From Cryoendolithus antarcticus (taxonomy: Eukaryota; Ascomycota; Dothideomycetes; Cladosporiales; Cladosporiaceae), in contig NAJO01000004.1 in the NCBI GenBank assembly GCA_002077065.1, positions 930,001 through 994,000 on the forward strand: a stretch of DNA of 64,000 bases. The letters run 5' to 3'. The position numbers and the translations under genes are program-made. The notes under the pieces are model-generated. The model saw nothing but the letters and a program-made list of their open reading frames with translations, had not been told where the DNA came from and did not search any database. Shown piece by piece: positions 41,124 to 52,023 of this stretch (its first letter is position 1; each line of letters opens with the position of its first letter).

Positions 41124-41774
41124 ATGGCTGCGACACCAAGCCTCGAGACCACCCAAGCTCAGGCTAACCAGTCTAACTCCCAAGAAGATGTAATCGTCTC
41201 TCTCTCGCCGAGTCTCCAAATCCGCCGCTGGCGCAAATCAGACCGTGACTCCGCGACACCTGCCCTGAACAATGACAATGTCTGGCGAAACATGCTCGAC
41301 GGGATACCCCGGCCCTACACTCTCGCGGACGCAGACAATTGGTACGAACACGTTCAATCTGAGCTCGTACCTTCCGGACCCTACGACGACAGCACACGCA
41401 CCTCCTCTGGCCCGGCGATCCCGTGTCACTACGCCATCGTCGTCGACGGCAAAGCGTGTGGCGGCGTGGGCCTGATCTTCGGCAAAGCGTGTTATCGGCG
41501 AACCGCTACGCTGGGATACTGGCTGGCCGAGGAGCATTGGGGAAAGGGCTACATGACTCGGCTTGTGAAGGCTTTCATAGCGTGGACTTGGGAGACCTGG
41601 GGAATTCTGGGGAGGATCAATTCGTTCCACTTCAGACGCAATGTAGGCAGTGGGAAGGTAATGGAGAAAGTTGGGTTCGAGTATGAAGGTTTGAGGAAGA
41701 AGAGTGCGTTGAAGCTTGGGGTTTGGGAGGATGAGGGAATGTATGGAATGTTGAGGCCGGGGTTCCAGGGTTGA
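41124..41774 (+). CDS. GNAT-family N-acetyltransferase (RimJ/RimL-like)
   Basis: 216 residues from ATG 41124 (MAATPSLETT). RimJ/RimL-type GNAT layout: LQIRRWRKSDRDSATPALNNDNVWRNMLDGIPRPYTLADADNWYE split across an N-terminal ligand region, then HYAIVVDGKACGGVGLIFG. The acetyl-CoA loop region is LGYWLAEEHWGKGYMTRLVKAF, and the C-terminal NVGSGKVMEKVGFEYEGLRKKSALK is the family's conserved end. Acceptor substrate (protein N-terminus, antibiotic or small amine) cannot be told. The frame is open upstream of 41124 from a non-ATG codon. Confidence 0.88.
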   Translation: MAATPSLETTQAQANQSNSQEDVIVSLSPSLQIRRWRKSDRDSATPALNNDNVWRNMLDGIPRPYTLADADNWYEHVQSELVPSGPYDDSTRTSSGPAIPCHYAIVVDGKACGGVGLIFGKACYRRTATLGYWLAEEHWGKGYMTRLVKAFIAWTWETWGILGRINSFHFRRNVGSGKVMEKVGFEYEGLRKKSALKLGVWEDEGMYGMLRPGFQG

Positions 41775-42572
41775 GTGGGCGGTGTTGTGATGAGGAAGCC
41801 ACTGTGCTTGCGTACTTCAGCCGGGAAATGCATGTTGCTTATGTACGTTCTTAATGCGGCTCGTTGTTCACGCAGCTTTCATGTGATCGAGGGTCCGCGC
41901 CAAGTGGCGAGAAGCTTTAGACTATCGGTTTTGCACTGACCGCATGCGGTAACACAACGGCTTAGGGAGCCTCAGGTACCAAACCAATATGTATCTTACT
42001 TTGCTGTAGTATGCTGTAGGTAATAGTCAGAGTGCGCTTCGCACGCTTTGTTAGCCCGCACACTGCCCGAAGAATGTATCACTATATCCTCCAGTTGACT
42101 GACTTCTTCGTCCATCCTTCACATCAGCCACAGACGGGTCGGATTGACTTCGATACCGTTAGGTTCATGGCTTGCAGCACGAATTCCCCGAAGAGCGTTG
42201 CTAGCGTTCTTGATGGCGTGCCGCTCCTACAAGGCAGGCAATCAGGGTGGCATTCTGATAGTCTACCGAGAATACGCACGCCTGCCGCCGATAGGCACAT
42301 GCGCAACTGCATGGCGGGCGTGGAGACATGGCCAGCTATGGGAAAGTAGGGTGATAAGGATGCTGATCTTTAAATGCAAAAGCAAATTGGCTTGCTGGAC
42401 TGCTATGGTGATGGCGTTGGCGTGGCTGGAGTGGCCAGCACCGACGACTTTCTTGCCTTATCGATCTCCTGTCCACAGGCTTCGCAACTGCTGTGATCCA
42501 GCCTGCTCTCCACAACGACACTGCCACGGATCAGCTGGTAGAGTGCCAATCAACCCACGACCATTGCAAGCC
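41775..42572. other. Intergenic region
   Basis: Between GNAT and MFS genes. The MFS frame is open upstream to 42144 but lacks a preferred start there; I treat it as leader. Confidence 0.45.
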
Positions 42573-45045
42573 ATGGCAGATACACGACCTACCAAGAGAG
42601 ACAGCGCTGGCTCACGGCTGACAGCCATCCTGAATCCCCTCCCCTTCTACGAACCACTCACTCTCGCCCAGCTGGAAGAGGCCAGGCAGGATGCTCTTGA
42701 CGAGCAGACACAGCTGCCGCACTGGACCAAGAGAGCTTCCATGCGTTCTGAGAGACCGCCACCGAGTCGAGCTCGCTCGAGCATGGCGTTGGAGTCTTCG
42801 TCGATACACACAAAGCATGCGAGTCTGATGACGACAGGAGAGTGGGACGACTTCGCAAGGAGCAGGCAATTGCTGGCGAGCCTCACCAACCTGGAGGGCA
42901 AAGGTGGCAGGACTTTGACAGATGGCGATGACACGATCGTGCAGACTCCTGAACCTGCACGGCGTCGAAGTCAGCGTTCAAGGTCATCGTTATTCCGCTC
43001 AAAGCCAAGAGATCCTGTGGAGGCTCAGGATCCGCGACAACCACTGGTCGACCGCAGCTCATATACGCGAGCACATACATACCGTCGAAGCAAGTCCAAG
43101 TATATCTCGGCGTTGCCACAAATGCCTCTGCAGCCGCAATTCGCACGTTCCGGGCAAGGTTGGAGCGTAGAGACGTTAACAGAAGAGAAGAAGGAGCCAG
43201 AGACGCCGGAGTCGGGTTCTCCGAACTCGAAGGCACAGAAGACGTCGCCGGGGCCAGGTGGAACGTCTACTGGTGGACCACCGTTCGGCGGGCCTCCCTT
43301 CGGTGGACCGCCTTCTGGCCCGCCAGATCCTTCTCTGGTCGTCTGGCGAGGATCAGACGATCCGGGTAATCCAATGAATTGGCCACGAAGCAAGAAGTGG
43401 GCTTGCACGATTGTGCTCGCCCTGGTGACTTTCTGCGTCACCTTCGCCTCTTCAGTGTTCAGCGCTGGGACGGTGCCTGCGGCGGAAGAGTTCCATACAT
43501 CGCGAGAAGTGATGCTACTTCCAACCACACTCTTCGTGCTAGGCTTCGCTTTCGGCCCAATACTGTGGGGTCCGATGTCAGAGCTGTACGGCCGCAAGAT
43601 TCCTCTGACGATCGGCTTCACCGTTTTCGCGATCTTCCAGATTCCGGTAGCTGTGGCGCAGAACTTGCCTACATTATTTGCATGTCGGTTCCTTGCTGGC
43701 TTCTTCGGCTGCGCACCTTTGTCAGTTGTGGGCGGCGCATTGGCAGACTTCTGGGATCCCATCTCGCGCGGCGTCGCAGCTTCAGTCTTTGCTTGCGCAG
43801 TGTTCCTTGGGCCCACGATGGGTCCGATCGTAGGCGCTTTCCTGTCAGAGGCGCCGATGCTGGGGTTCCGATGGACAAGCTGGGTCACGCTGATGATTAG
43901 CGGGTTGTGTGGGTTGCTTTTCTGGTTCGTTTTCCCAGAGTCATTCGGTCCGGTGCTGCTCAAGCGCCGCGCGAGGGCGCTGCGATTCGAGACGAAGAAT
44001 TGGGCGCTGCATGCCCCTGCAGAGGAGCACGAGATCGATCTGAAGGCGATCTTGTCGAAGTATCTTTCGAAGCCGTTTATGATGCTGGCCATGGAGCCCA
44101 TCTTGCTGCTGGTCACTGTCTACATGAGCTTCATCTATGGGCTTCTATACCTCTTCTTCGTCGCATTTCCCATCTCGTACGAAGGGGAGCGACACTGGGG
44201 TCCAGCCATTGCAAGTCTGCCGTTCGCTGCCGTGGCGATGGGAGTCGCAGTCGCAGGCTTGATCAACTTTGCCTTCACAAAGTTGCGTTTTGCACGGATC
44301 ATGCAGCATACTGGGCGCCTGCCGCCGGAGGAACGCCTGTTGCCCATGGCCGTGGGTGCTGTAGCGCTGCCAGTCGGGCTCTTTTGGTTTGCCTGGACAT
44401 CTTCGCCGGACTTGATGCCAGTGCCTCAGATCATGTCAGGCTTACCAGCGGGAACAGGTAAGATAGTAGCCGAACAGACAAAGTAGGAAAGTAATCTCAC
44501 ATCGACAACAGGAATCGTACTCATCTTCCTGCAAGGGCTGAACTACATCATAGACGTGTACATGATGCACGCCAACTCCGCACTTGCTGGGAATACCGTA
44601 AGTACCCATCACTTCGTCCAGCTTGCGCTCCAGACATCGACTGACCATATCACAGTTCGTGCGCTCTCTGTTCGGCGCCGGATTTCCCATGTTTGGTCAG
44701 TAATCCGATCACCTTGCCAACCTTGTGCAGTTACTGATATCTCGACCAGCCTCCTACATGTACCACGGTCTGGGCGTGAAATGGGCCACGTCGGTGCTCG
44801 GCTTCATCGCCGTCGGCCTGATGCCAGTGCCGTTGCTATTCTTCATTTACGGTGCTAGGATAAGGAAAATGAGTAGATTCGTGCCGAACTTCCCTCCCCG
44901 AGGAGGTCCGCCGGGGTCAGTGCCCATGGGGCCGCCGCCGTTGATGGGAGCAGGAGTAAGCCCAGCCACACCGAGAGACGTCGAGAAAGCTGAATCGCCC
45001 TGGCAACATACTGTTGTGAAGCGCGTTGAGACTGGGGAGAGGTAG
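42573..45045 (+). CDS. MFS transporter, DHA1-type (drug:H+ antiporter / polyamine family)
   Basis: Four exons: 42573-44457, 44512-44597, 44656-44695, 44750-45045; 768 residues. A ~260-residue hydrophilic N-terminus rich in Ser/Arg/Pro ends with a GGPPFGGPPFGGPPSGPP repeat just before the family signature WRGSDDPGNPMNWPRSKKW. Twelve predicted spans follow. MFS loop motif LYGRKIPLTIGF, then CRFLAGFFGCAPLSVVGGALADF, the antiporter motif GPTMGPIVGAF, and QGLNYIIDVYMMHANSALAGNT. The three 3' introns (54-58 nt) fall in the C-terminal half of the membrane domain. The C-terminal tail is Pro/Gly-rich (PPRGGPPGSVPMGPPP). Likely proton-coupled export of drugs, toxins or polyamines; substrate unknown. 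Confidence 0.9.
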
Positions 45046-46508
45046 CGTAGTGAGACATGCATCTGCTATCGATCTAGTTTGCGATCGCCTTGCTGGTGCT
45101 TGTGTGCCCATCGATGAGATCCGTGATTCACCTGGAGGGCCTTGTGGTGCCGTGAGCCGCTGCGATAGCTTCGTGAAAGCAGTAATTACTAGACGAGCCT
45201 GGCTCACATGAACCTTGGTCATATGTAATCTCACTATAATAGCACCTTGGTCTCCCTAATGTGTCCAGCTTCAGCCTCAGAGCCACTATTGCCCTCAGGC
45301 TGCAGACTTGGCGCACACGGCATCGATTCGAGTCGGGTCACCAAAACTCCGCTACCTCGGCGCCAACAACGCGTAAAACATCTCACTTTCACTTCGACGT
45401 GTTACAAACCGGCGTTACGACAATTGAGATGCAAGGGCTTTGCTGCACGGCGACGTAGTCCGTCAGCGTCTCGCTTACTGCAATGTCTCACCAATCGCCA
45501 TCCTGCACGATTGTTTTATCCGGTCAGATTGCGCGTCCTGCGAGTACTGGTCGGTTTGCGGGCCCGCCCTCCAATCATGCGCTGCGACGTCAGGTACTCG
45601 GAGACAGGTGCAAAGGATTTCCTGCAGTTGCGGCGCAGTTCCCGACGTGGCTGGATGTCCGAAATCCGCATCTGGGCCTGGTCATGTTGGGATTGCGCTG
45701 ACATTGGCGTGCAGGGTACGTTGACAGCACAGCAGGGTGAACGGTTGCGCGATCTCTCACAGCAGCCTTGACAGCACAAATCCACATATTCGCAATGACT
45801 GTGTCCCGATCGGGCAGGAGTCAAGACAAAGTGTGTGGCTGGAAGCTGACGACGGTTCCAATGTCAACGCATCGCAACGCATCGCATGTGGCCAGACGGT
45901 ACCCCTGGCCGGCGCCGACCCAGCTGCCGCCGATGCAGCAAATGGCGTCTCGCGGTTGTTCTCGTTCCTGAACCTTGAGCTCCAACGACAGGTCTAGTGT
46001 CCCAGGAACCCGCTTATCCCGCTACAACTGCAGCCGCCTGCAGATTTTTCTTGCGCAGTGTCTGCCGCGTCTCCAACGTTTGGGTAAGGCTGAGCTGTGA
46101 TTGACCGGCATCTGGCGCGCTAGGCTTTGATTTGCTCGGCCTCCTGGCCGTCACGTTTTCTTACCCACCCACCCGGGTCCACTCTTCTGCCCGTTGGCAG
46201 TTTGACGGGCATGCTCGACGGACGCGGTTGAGTTCGGTCGTTGATATTCCTTTCCGTCGCACCCAGCCATTCCTCTTTCTCTTGCTATCGCTCTCTATCG
46301 CATCGTTCATCGTTTAACTGCTGTGCAGTATCACTCTTTTCACTGCCTGCAATCACACTCTCAATCTGAGAAGCCACAGTCATCACTCACTTGACTATCG
46401 CATTTAACGCCTGCAACGACAATTGCCTCGCTTGAACGATCATCGCTTAACGACAACATATAAACACGACTTCAACCAAGCATCATTACCCACACTCAAT
46501 CCGCAGTC
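45046..46508. other. Intergenic region
   Basis: About 1.46 kb. Several mutually overlapping short ORFs in all frames around 45250-45800, none with motifs, so probably non-coding. The last ~250 nt form the CT-rich leader of the Bys1-type gene, with a TATAAA at 46459. Confidence 0.5.
46459..46464 (+). promoter_or_regulatory. TATA-like element before the Bys1-type gene
   Basis: TATAAA 45 nt upstream of the ATG at 46509. Closeness to the ATG implies a short leader if used; it may be coincidental. Confidence 0.25.
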
Positions 46509-47342
46509 ATGCTCTCCAACGCCATCATCGCTTCCGCCATCTTGGCTAGCGCTCCTCTCGCACACGCGATCGGTAGTGCCATTGTCGTCAATGGCTGCAA
46601 CTACCCGGTCAAGCTCTGCAACGTCCCGTCTGCCAACGGTGGCTACGAGGAGATCGACGAGACTCTTGAGCCCAATGGTACCTACACCCAACAGTGGACC
46701 GAGCTGACCAACGGCAACGGCTGGTCTATCAAGCTCTCACCCGACCAGACTCTCGACCACATCATGCAGTACGAGTACACCTTCCACAACGACGGCACCA
46801 TCTGGTACGACCTGAGCGAGGTTGACGGCAACCCATGGGACGGCAACTGGGAGATCACCGCCGAGGGTAGCTGCACGCCAAAGCAGTCCGCTTACCGTTA
46901 CTCGACCGACGATGCCTATGGCATGCAGGCTTGCCCTGACGACTCCACCATCACTGTCCTTCTCTGCTCCGGCGAGTCGCAAAACGATGGTTCCGTCTCG
47001 TCGATCGCTTCCTCGGGCTACAGCGCCGCACCCACTTCGACCGTCGCCGCGTCCAGCGCAGAGTCTTCCGTCGTCGTAGCCTCCACTACCCCAGTCGCAC
47101 CTGCCCCGACCTCCACCGAGGCACCTGCTGCGCCAGTCTCAACGACTACCATCGCCTCGCGCCACTGGCGTACACGCCAACGCGTCGCTGACACCCCTAC
47201 GACCCTGGCTACTATTGCCAGCACCACCACCGCAGCTGGCGGCAACGTCGTTGTCGTCACTGAGGTCGTGACCGAGGTCGCAACCGCGACTGCCTTCGCC
47301 AAGCGCCACGAGCACCACGCTCACCCCCACGCCCGCGCCTAA
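46509..47342 (+). CDS. Secreted Bys1-domain protein with Ser/Thr-rich tail
   Basis: 277 residues, single exon. Signal peptide MLSNAIIASAILASAPLAHA, then a ~130-residue Bys1/thaumatin-like domain: IGSAIVVNGCNYPVKLCNVPS, YTQQWTELTNGNGWSIKLSPDQ, QYEYTFHNDGTIWYDLSEVDGNPWDGNWEI, and GMQACPDDSTITVLLC. The domain is named after the Blastomyces yeast-phase-specific protein. A ~110-residue Ser/Thr/Ala/Val-rich tail follows (TTPVAPAPTSTEAPAAPVST...), ending in a His-rich basic stretch (AKRHEHHAHPHARA) rather than a GPI signal. Secreted or wall-associated; molecular function of the family unknown. Confidence 0.87.
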   Translation: MLSNAIIASAILASAPLAHAIGSAIVVNGCNYPVKLCNVPSANGGYEEIDETLEPNGTYTQQWTELTNGNGWSIKLSPDQTLDHIMQYEYTFHNDGTIWYDLSEVDGNPWDGNWEITAEGSCTPKQSAYRYSTDDAYGMQACPDDSTITVLLCSGESQNDGSVSSIASSGYSAAPTSTVAASSAESSVVVASTTPVAPAPTSTEAPAAPVSTTTIASRHWRTRQRVADTPTTLATIASTTTAAGGNVVVVTEVVTEVATATAFAKRHEHHAHPHARA

Positions 47343-48709
47343 GCGCTTCGCAAGACATGCCATGTCTTTGCACGCGTTTACGAACACAACTTTACTTCTC
47401 GGTCCATTTGAGTGCCGCCGCGGCTAGTCCCGCTGGCGAGCTTGAAGGACTTCACATTCTTTGTTCTACTTCTTGTTGATAGACTGGCACTTTGCGCGAT
47501 GGGTTTGGTGACTTCTGAGGCAAATGAAGAGAAAGCTACGTCGTCGCGACCACTCTTTGGGATCACGTGGCAGATGCGCGCCTGTGGCGTCAAGCTCGCC
47601 GGGTCTCTCTGGATGTGTACGAGATGATGGTATCGCCAGCTTTACGATCCTGCCTTGTGCAGTGATGAGGAAATACACCAGGGGTATATATGTGCGGCGT
47701 TTGATTACGGTACCTTCGTTCCAAAAGCAGATAGCGTATCAGGCCACGCGAGTGGTATGTTCACTGTCAGTAAACCAAATTGTTTCAATTCTCAAAGCAT
47801 CGTGGTCACTATCTCGCGGTCACTTCCAGACACGCCATCAGCGGCTTCCTCACTTCCTGCCAGGTGACAACTTCACCTCTTCGCCACGACTCGTTGTCGA
47901 CGCGTATGTCCTTACTGCGGCTTCATCATTACGACGGAGAGTTTCATTGCGAGGTCGTCAAACCAGTACATACACAGATGACTGGCGAAGCTTACGAGCA
48001 CCCTGAAACACTCTGAGATGAACCTTGAGTTACGTATACGACACTCGGTGTCTCAGTGAAGACGGCTCGGCGCGTCCATTAGCCACTGAGACGTGAGCCA
48101 TGTCAACTCGATGGCAGTAGTCAAGGGAGCAAGACGCTTTGAGTCAGTGCGTCCGTCAAGTGCAATTGTGTGTTCAATGACGCAGTCGGAGTTTCGACTA
48201 CAGTTTGATCGATGATAGACCGGGTGGTGAACTGAAGAATGGATTTGAGGTTTTCCCATAACTACGGGAGCTCGCGTCTCCGTCTAGTTGGCTCTGTGAG
48301 TCCTCAGTCGTGCTCGCTGCACGCATTTCGGTTCCGTTTCCCAGCACTGCTGTCAGGCTTGATCGGGCAACGTAAGCTACCATCACGATCTTAGGGCCCT
48401 TTCGGCTGCTTTCGCGTGTCTAGTCGTAAGCACAGTCGAGTTGAGCGTAATGGCTCTAACCGAATGGTTAACAACTATATTGTCGGTTGTCGCCGCGAAC
48501 GTCTTTACGTGCCTCGACCATGCCCACCTTGTTCCGTGGACTTGCGGTCCGTAATGAAGTGTCCTGACGTTAGCTCGCATCACCAAGGGCTAGCAGCTGG
48601 GCTCAGGCGCGGGTGCGAACTTCAGATAGTGCGTGTCGTGTGATGTTTACTGGGGCGAAAGGACCAAGGGTCGCTGCCGTAATGGTCGGTGGCCAGATGT
48701 GCCATACTT
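47343..48709. other. Intergenic region between convergent genes
   Basis: 1.37 kb between the Bys1-type gene and PTH2. I see no gene, tRNA or repeat. Confidence 0.5.
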
Positions 48710-49482
48710 TCACAATAACTTCAAGTGCGAAGTCACTTCATCGATTTTGCTCTTTGGCGCTGGTCCGATGCCGAGTACTGTCGCCGAGCCACTTGCGATC
48801 TGCGTTCTCCCGGCATCGTGGATGACTTGTGCACATAGACCCAGGCTCACAGCCTGAGCCTGTAGCATCAGCATGTCCTCCTCATTATCTACCTTGAGGG
48901 CAATCTTCGCCTGGCCCATCCGCTCCCACTGCCTCAGTACAGGATGCGAGGGATCTGCCCGGATCATAGCTTTGTAGCAAGCTAGCGTGGCGTGAGAGCA
49001 CTGCGCGGCAATTTTGCCTGTACATGTAGTCAGTATCCGGAGTGCTGGAGTGAGGTGGGATGAGGTGAGGTGTGCGAGATAAGGGCTATCAGTCAGGCGC
49101 CAAGACTCATATCTGAACTCCTGGAAGAGGCAAACATACCCTTTGTCATGCCGAGATCGTTTCGCACCACGAGAACTAGCTTGCATTCCTCTGTGTTTCC
49201 AGGGAATGTCTCCAGCTCGCCCAGGTCTTGAGCTTCGCTCTCGTCGCTGGAGGACTGGGCATCAGGTACAGCCTTTGCGTCGGAATCTTCGTCCGAGGAG
49301 GAAGAGTCGGGCTCAGGGCCAGACTTGCCACTCTTGGATCGTCGTGCTGGTACCTGAGCAGCGCCAAAGAGACCAATCGAGCTGGCTTGCCCGAGGAAGT
49401 AGCCGGCAAGACCTGAGACGATCGCAGTGCCTATCGCTACTGCTGCGGTCGAGGGAGGACCTCTGTCCTGAACGTTGGCCAT
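48710..49482 (-). CDS. PTH2: Peptidyl-tRNA hydrolase 2 (PTH2 family), membrane-anchored
   Basis: Releases peptides from stalled peptidyl-tRNAs; the eukaryotic Pth2 is anchored on the outer mitochondrial membrane. Exons 49482-49140 and 49017-48710, intron 49018-49139 (gtatgt...tacag, 122 nt); 216 residues. N-terminal anchor TAAVAIGTAIVSGLAGYFLGQASSIGLF, an acidic Ser/Asp/Glu linker, then the catalytic domain starting CKLVLVVRNDLGMTKG|KIAAQCSHATLACYKA, with IALKVDNEEDMLMLQAQA, VIHDAGRTQIASGSATVLGIGPAP and the C-terminal IDEVTSHLKLL. All family motifs are present. Confidence 0.95.
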
Positions 49483-50301
49483 GACTGTCTTCGTTGCAGC
49501 GTTACGATGGACTATGATTGGTGGCCGCGGTTTGTGTTACCCGGTACTTGCGGTTCTATTCCAGGCAGTCCGGTTTAGTCTTCGTCAGTCTCCGTTTGCT
49601 TCACCTCGAAGCTGATTGCATTCGAATCTCCAGGACCGGTCCCAGATGCTTGGGCTGAGTCTAATCCGAGGACAATGCTGCTATTGGCCAGACCGTTTCT
49701 TCGTTAACATGCCACGTGAGATGGGGGAGCGTTGATCGCGTGAAAGTCTGGATGCTGTGATTCCGTAAGCGTCGCATGACACACACACCTTTCCCCAGAC
49801 GAAAAGTTTGCGCACCTTCCACGCAATGACAAAGGACTTCGACTTCACTTCATTGTTCCACCATGGATAGCCCGATTGCCTCAACTTTCGAACTCAAACC
49901 TCGAAGTGGTGCAATATGTTACGAGTTCCAGACTTGGGGTAAAGACGTTGGTAGATCTCCACATGTCATACATGCCGGAGTTTCACCCCCAGGTGGAGGT
50001 CTGTGCGACCACGAGTGGCGGTGGGCCGCGCTTCTTGTCATTTCAAAGACGATCGCGTGCTCAGAGCCGTCGAGCACACCATAGAGGAGCAAACGACAGG
50101 GCTTCAGTCGGTGAGTGGACTTTGGTAATCACTTGTAGGCATTCTTTCCCTTCTGATCCACGTCGATCACTGCATGATCTTGCATAAGGAAGTAACACTG
50201 TTTCCTCTTGCGTGCCCTCCCTTCTGCACTTCATCAAGCGTCCAAAGCCCCTTCCTTCAGTGAGGTAGCACGCACAAAGTAAGCAGGCATACGACACCGA
50301 G
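49483..50301. other. Divergent intergenic region between PTH2 and choline sulfatase
   Basis: 819 nt with no recognisable gene or element. Confidence 0.5.
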
Positions 50302-52023
50302 ATGGCAGACCACGTCGACCGCTTCCGTAGCAGGGCACTACCAGACACTCCTCCAGCATCACCACCCACGGGTCTCCTTGGCCAGAATGGCTTCAGCACG
50401 CCTCTCTTTCAAGACAGGCCAAATATCCTCTACATCATGGCCGATCAGCTCGCGGCGCCGCTCCTCAAGATGTACAACCCAAAAAGCCAGATCAAGACTC
50501 CACATCTCGACAAGCTCGCAGAGCAGTCAGTCGTATTCGAGTCCGCCTACTGCAACTCCCCACTGTGCGCTCCAAGCCGCATGGCCATGATCACAGGGCA
50601 GCTGCCTTCGAAGATAGGCGCGTACGACAATGCTTCACCAATAGCCGAAGACACGCCGACATATGCACACTACCTACGAAAGGCGGGATACGAGTGTATA
50701 TTAGGAGGGAAGATGCATTTCATTGGCGAACAGCTACACGGCTATGAGCGGAGGTTGACCGCAGACATATATCCTGCGGACTTGGGATGGTCAGTGAACT
50801 GGGACGAGCCAGACAAGAGGCTAGAGTGGTACCACAACAGCTCTTCGATCCTCCAAGCAGGGCCATGTGAGCGGAGCAATCAGTTAGACTACGATGAGGA
50901 GGTTATGTACAAGGCCCAACAATATCTGCACGATCATGTAAGGAAGGATCCGAAGAAAGACTCACGACCATTCTGTTTGACAGTCTCGCTCACACATCCC
51001 CACGACCCCTACACGATCGAGCAGGAGTACTACGATATGTACGATGGCGTCGACATTGACCTACCAGAAGTCACCATTCCGAAGAAAGACCTGGACGCCC
51101 ACAGCAAGCGCTTGCAACACGTCTGTGATCTCGAGGACTACGAGTTCACTCCCGAGCAAATCAAGCAAGCACGGCGAGCATATTACGGCGCAGTCAGCTA
51201 CGTTGATGCGCAAGTCGGCAAGCTCATGGCTCTGTTGAAGAGGCTCAAGCTGGACGACAATACCCTCATCATGTTCTCCGGCGATCACGGCGACATGCTT
51301 GGCGAGCGTGGCCTCTGGTACAAGATGTCCTACTTCGAGGCATCCGTCCGCGTGCCCATGCTGATCTCCTACCCCAAACGCTACGCACCTCATCGCGTAC
51401 CGCAAAACGTCAGTACCCTTGACATCTTGCCCACGCTCGTCGACATTGTGGGTGAGAAGCTCGAGCCTTACCTTCCCATGGATGGTGTCTCGATGGTACC
51501 ACACCTCAAGGGCAAAGATACCCATGACACTGTCTTCGCAGAGTATATGGGTGAAGGCACCGTTGCGCCCATGATGATGATCCGTCGTGGAGCGTGGAAA
51601 TACATTACCTGCCCAGCAGACCCAGATCTGCTCTTCAACCTCTCCACCGACCCTCGTGAGCTCAACAACCTCGCCACCTCAATTGACCCTGTCACGGTCA
51701 TGATCTACGACTCGTTCGTCGCGGAGGCCAAAGAGAAGTGGAACATGGAAGCCATCACCACGGATGTCGTCCAACGTCAACGCCAGCGTCGCTTCGTGCA
51801 CTCCTCGCTGAAGACCGGGGCTTGGACGAGCTGGGACTACAAGGTGCCCGACAACAGCCAAGACAAGTACATCAGGAGCCACAAGGATCTTGATGACCTC
51901 GAGCGTCTGGCGAGATTCCCCATCGTTGATGCGAATGGGAGAGAGAAGACGAACGTCGCCGTGGTGGGCGTGAAGGAGGGCGTGACGAAGATCCCTCACC
52001 AGGCCGGTGCGTTTGGACAGTAA
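50302..52023 (+). CDS. Choline sulfatase
   Basis: Hydrolyses choline-O-sulfate to choline and sulfate, letting fungi recover stored sulfur. Single exon, 573 residues. The sulfatase fold is clear: metal-binding D in RPNILYIMADQLAAP, the C-x-P-S-R site for formylglycine in CNSPLCAPSRMAMITGQLPS, SHGDMLG-type FSGDHGDMLGERGLWYKMSYFEASVRVPML, and a C-terminal region typical of choline sulfatases (PDLLFNLSTDPRELNNLAT). No signal peptide, consistent with a cytosolic enzyme. In fungi the gene is normally induced by sulfur limitation, but I identified no binding site for the regulator here. It is not next to a choline-sulfate permease in this window. Confidence 0.92.
   Translation: MADHVDRFRSRALPDTPPASPPTGLLGQNGFSTPLFQDRPNILYIMADQLAAPLLKMYNPKSQIKTPHLDKLAEQSVVFESAYCNSPLCAPSRMAMITGQLPSKIGAYDNASPIAEDTPTYAHYLRKAGYECILGGKMHFIGEQLHGYERRLTADIYPADLGWSVNWDEPDKRLEWYHNSSSILQAGPCERSNQLDYDEEVMYKAQQYLHDHVRKDPKKDSRPFCLTVSLTHPHDPYTIEQEYYDMYDGVDIDLPEVTIPKKDLDAHSKRLQHVCDLEDYEFTPEQIKQARRAYYGAVSYVDAQVGKLMALLKRLKLDDNTLIMFSGDHGDMLGERGLWYKMSYFEASVRVPMLISYPKRYAPHRVPQNVSTLDILPTLVDIVGEKLEPYLPMDGVSMVPHLKGKDTHDTVFAEYMGEGTVAPMMMIRRGAWKYITCPADPDLLFNLSTDPRELNNLATSIDPVTVMIYDSFVAEAKEKWNMEAITTDVVQRQRQRRFVHSSLKTGAWTSWDYKVPDNSQDKYIRSHKDLDDLERLARFPIVDANGREKTNVAVVGVKEGVTKIPHQAGAFGQ

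Noticed and set aside
45325..45350. tRNA-like T-loop string (gattcgagtcggg)
   Set aside because: No matching acceptor stem, D-arm or A box nearby.
45247..45824. Cluster of overlapping ORFs in several frames
   Set aside because: Mutually overlapping on both strands without motifs; typical of GC-balanced non-coding DNA.
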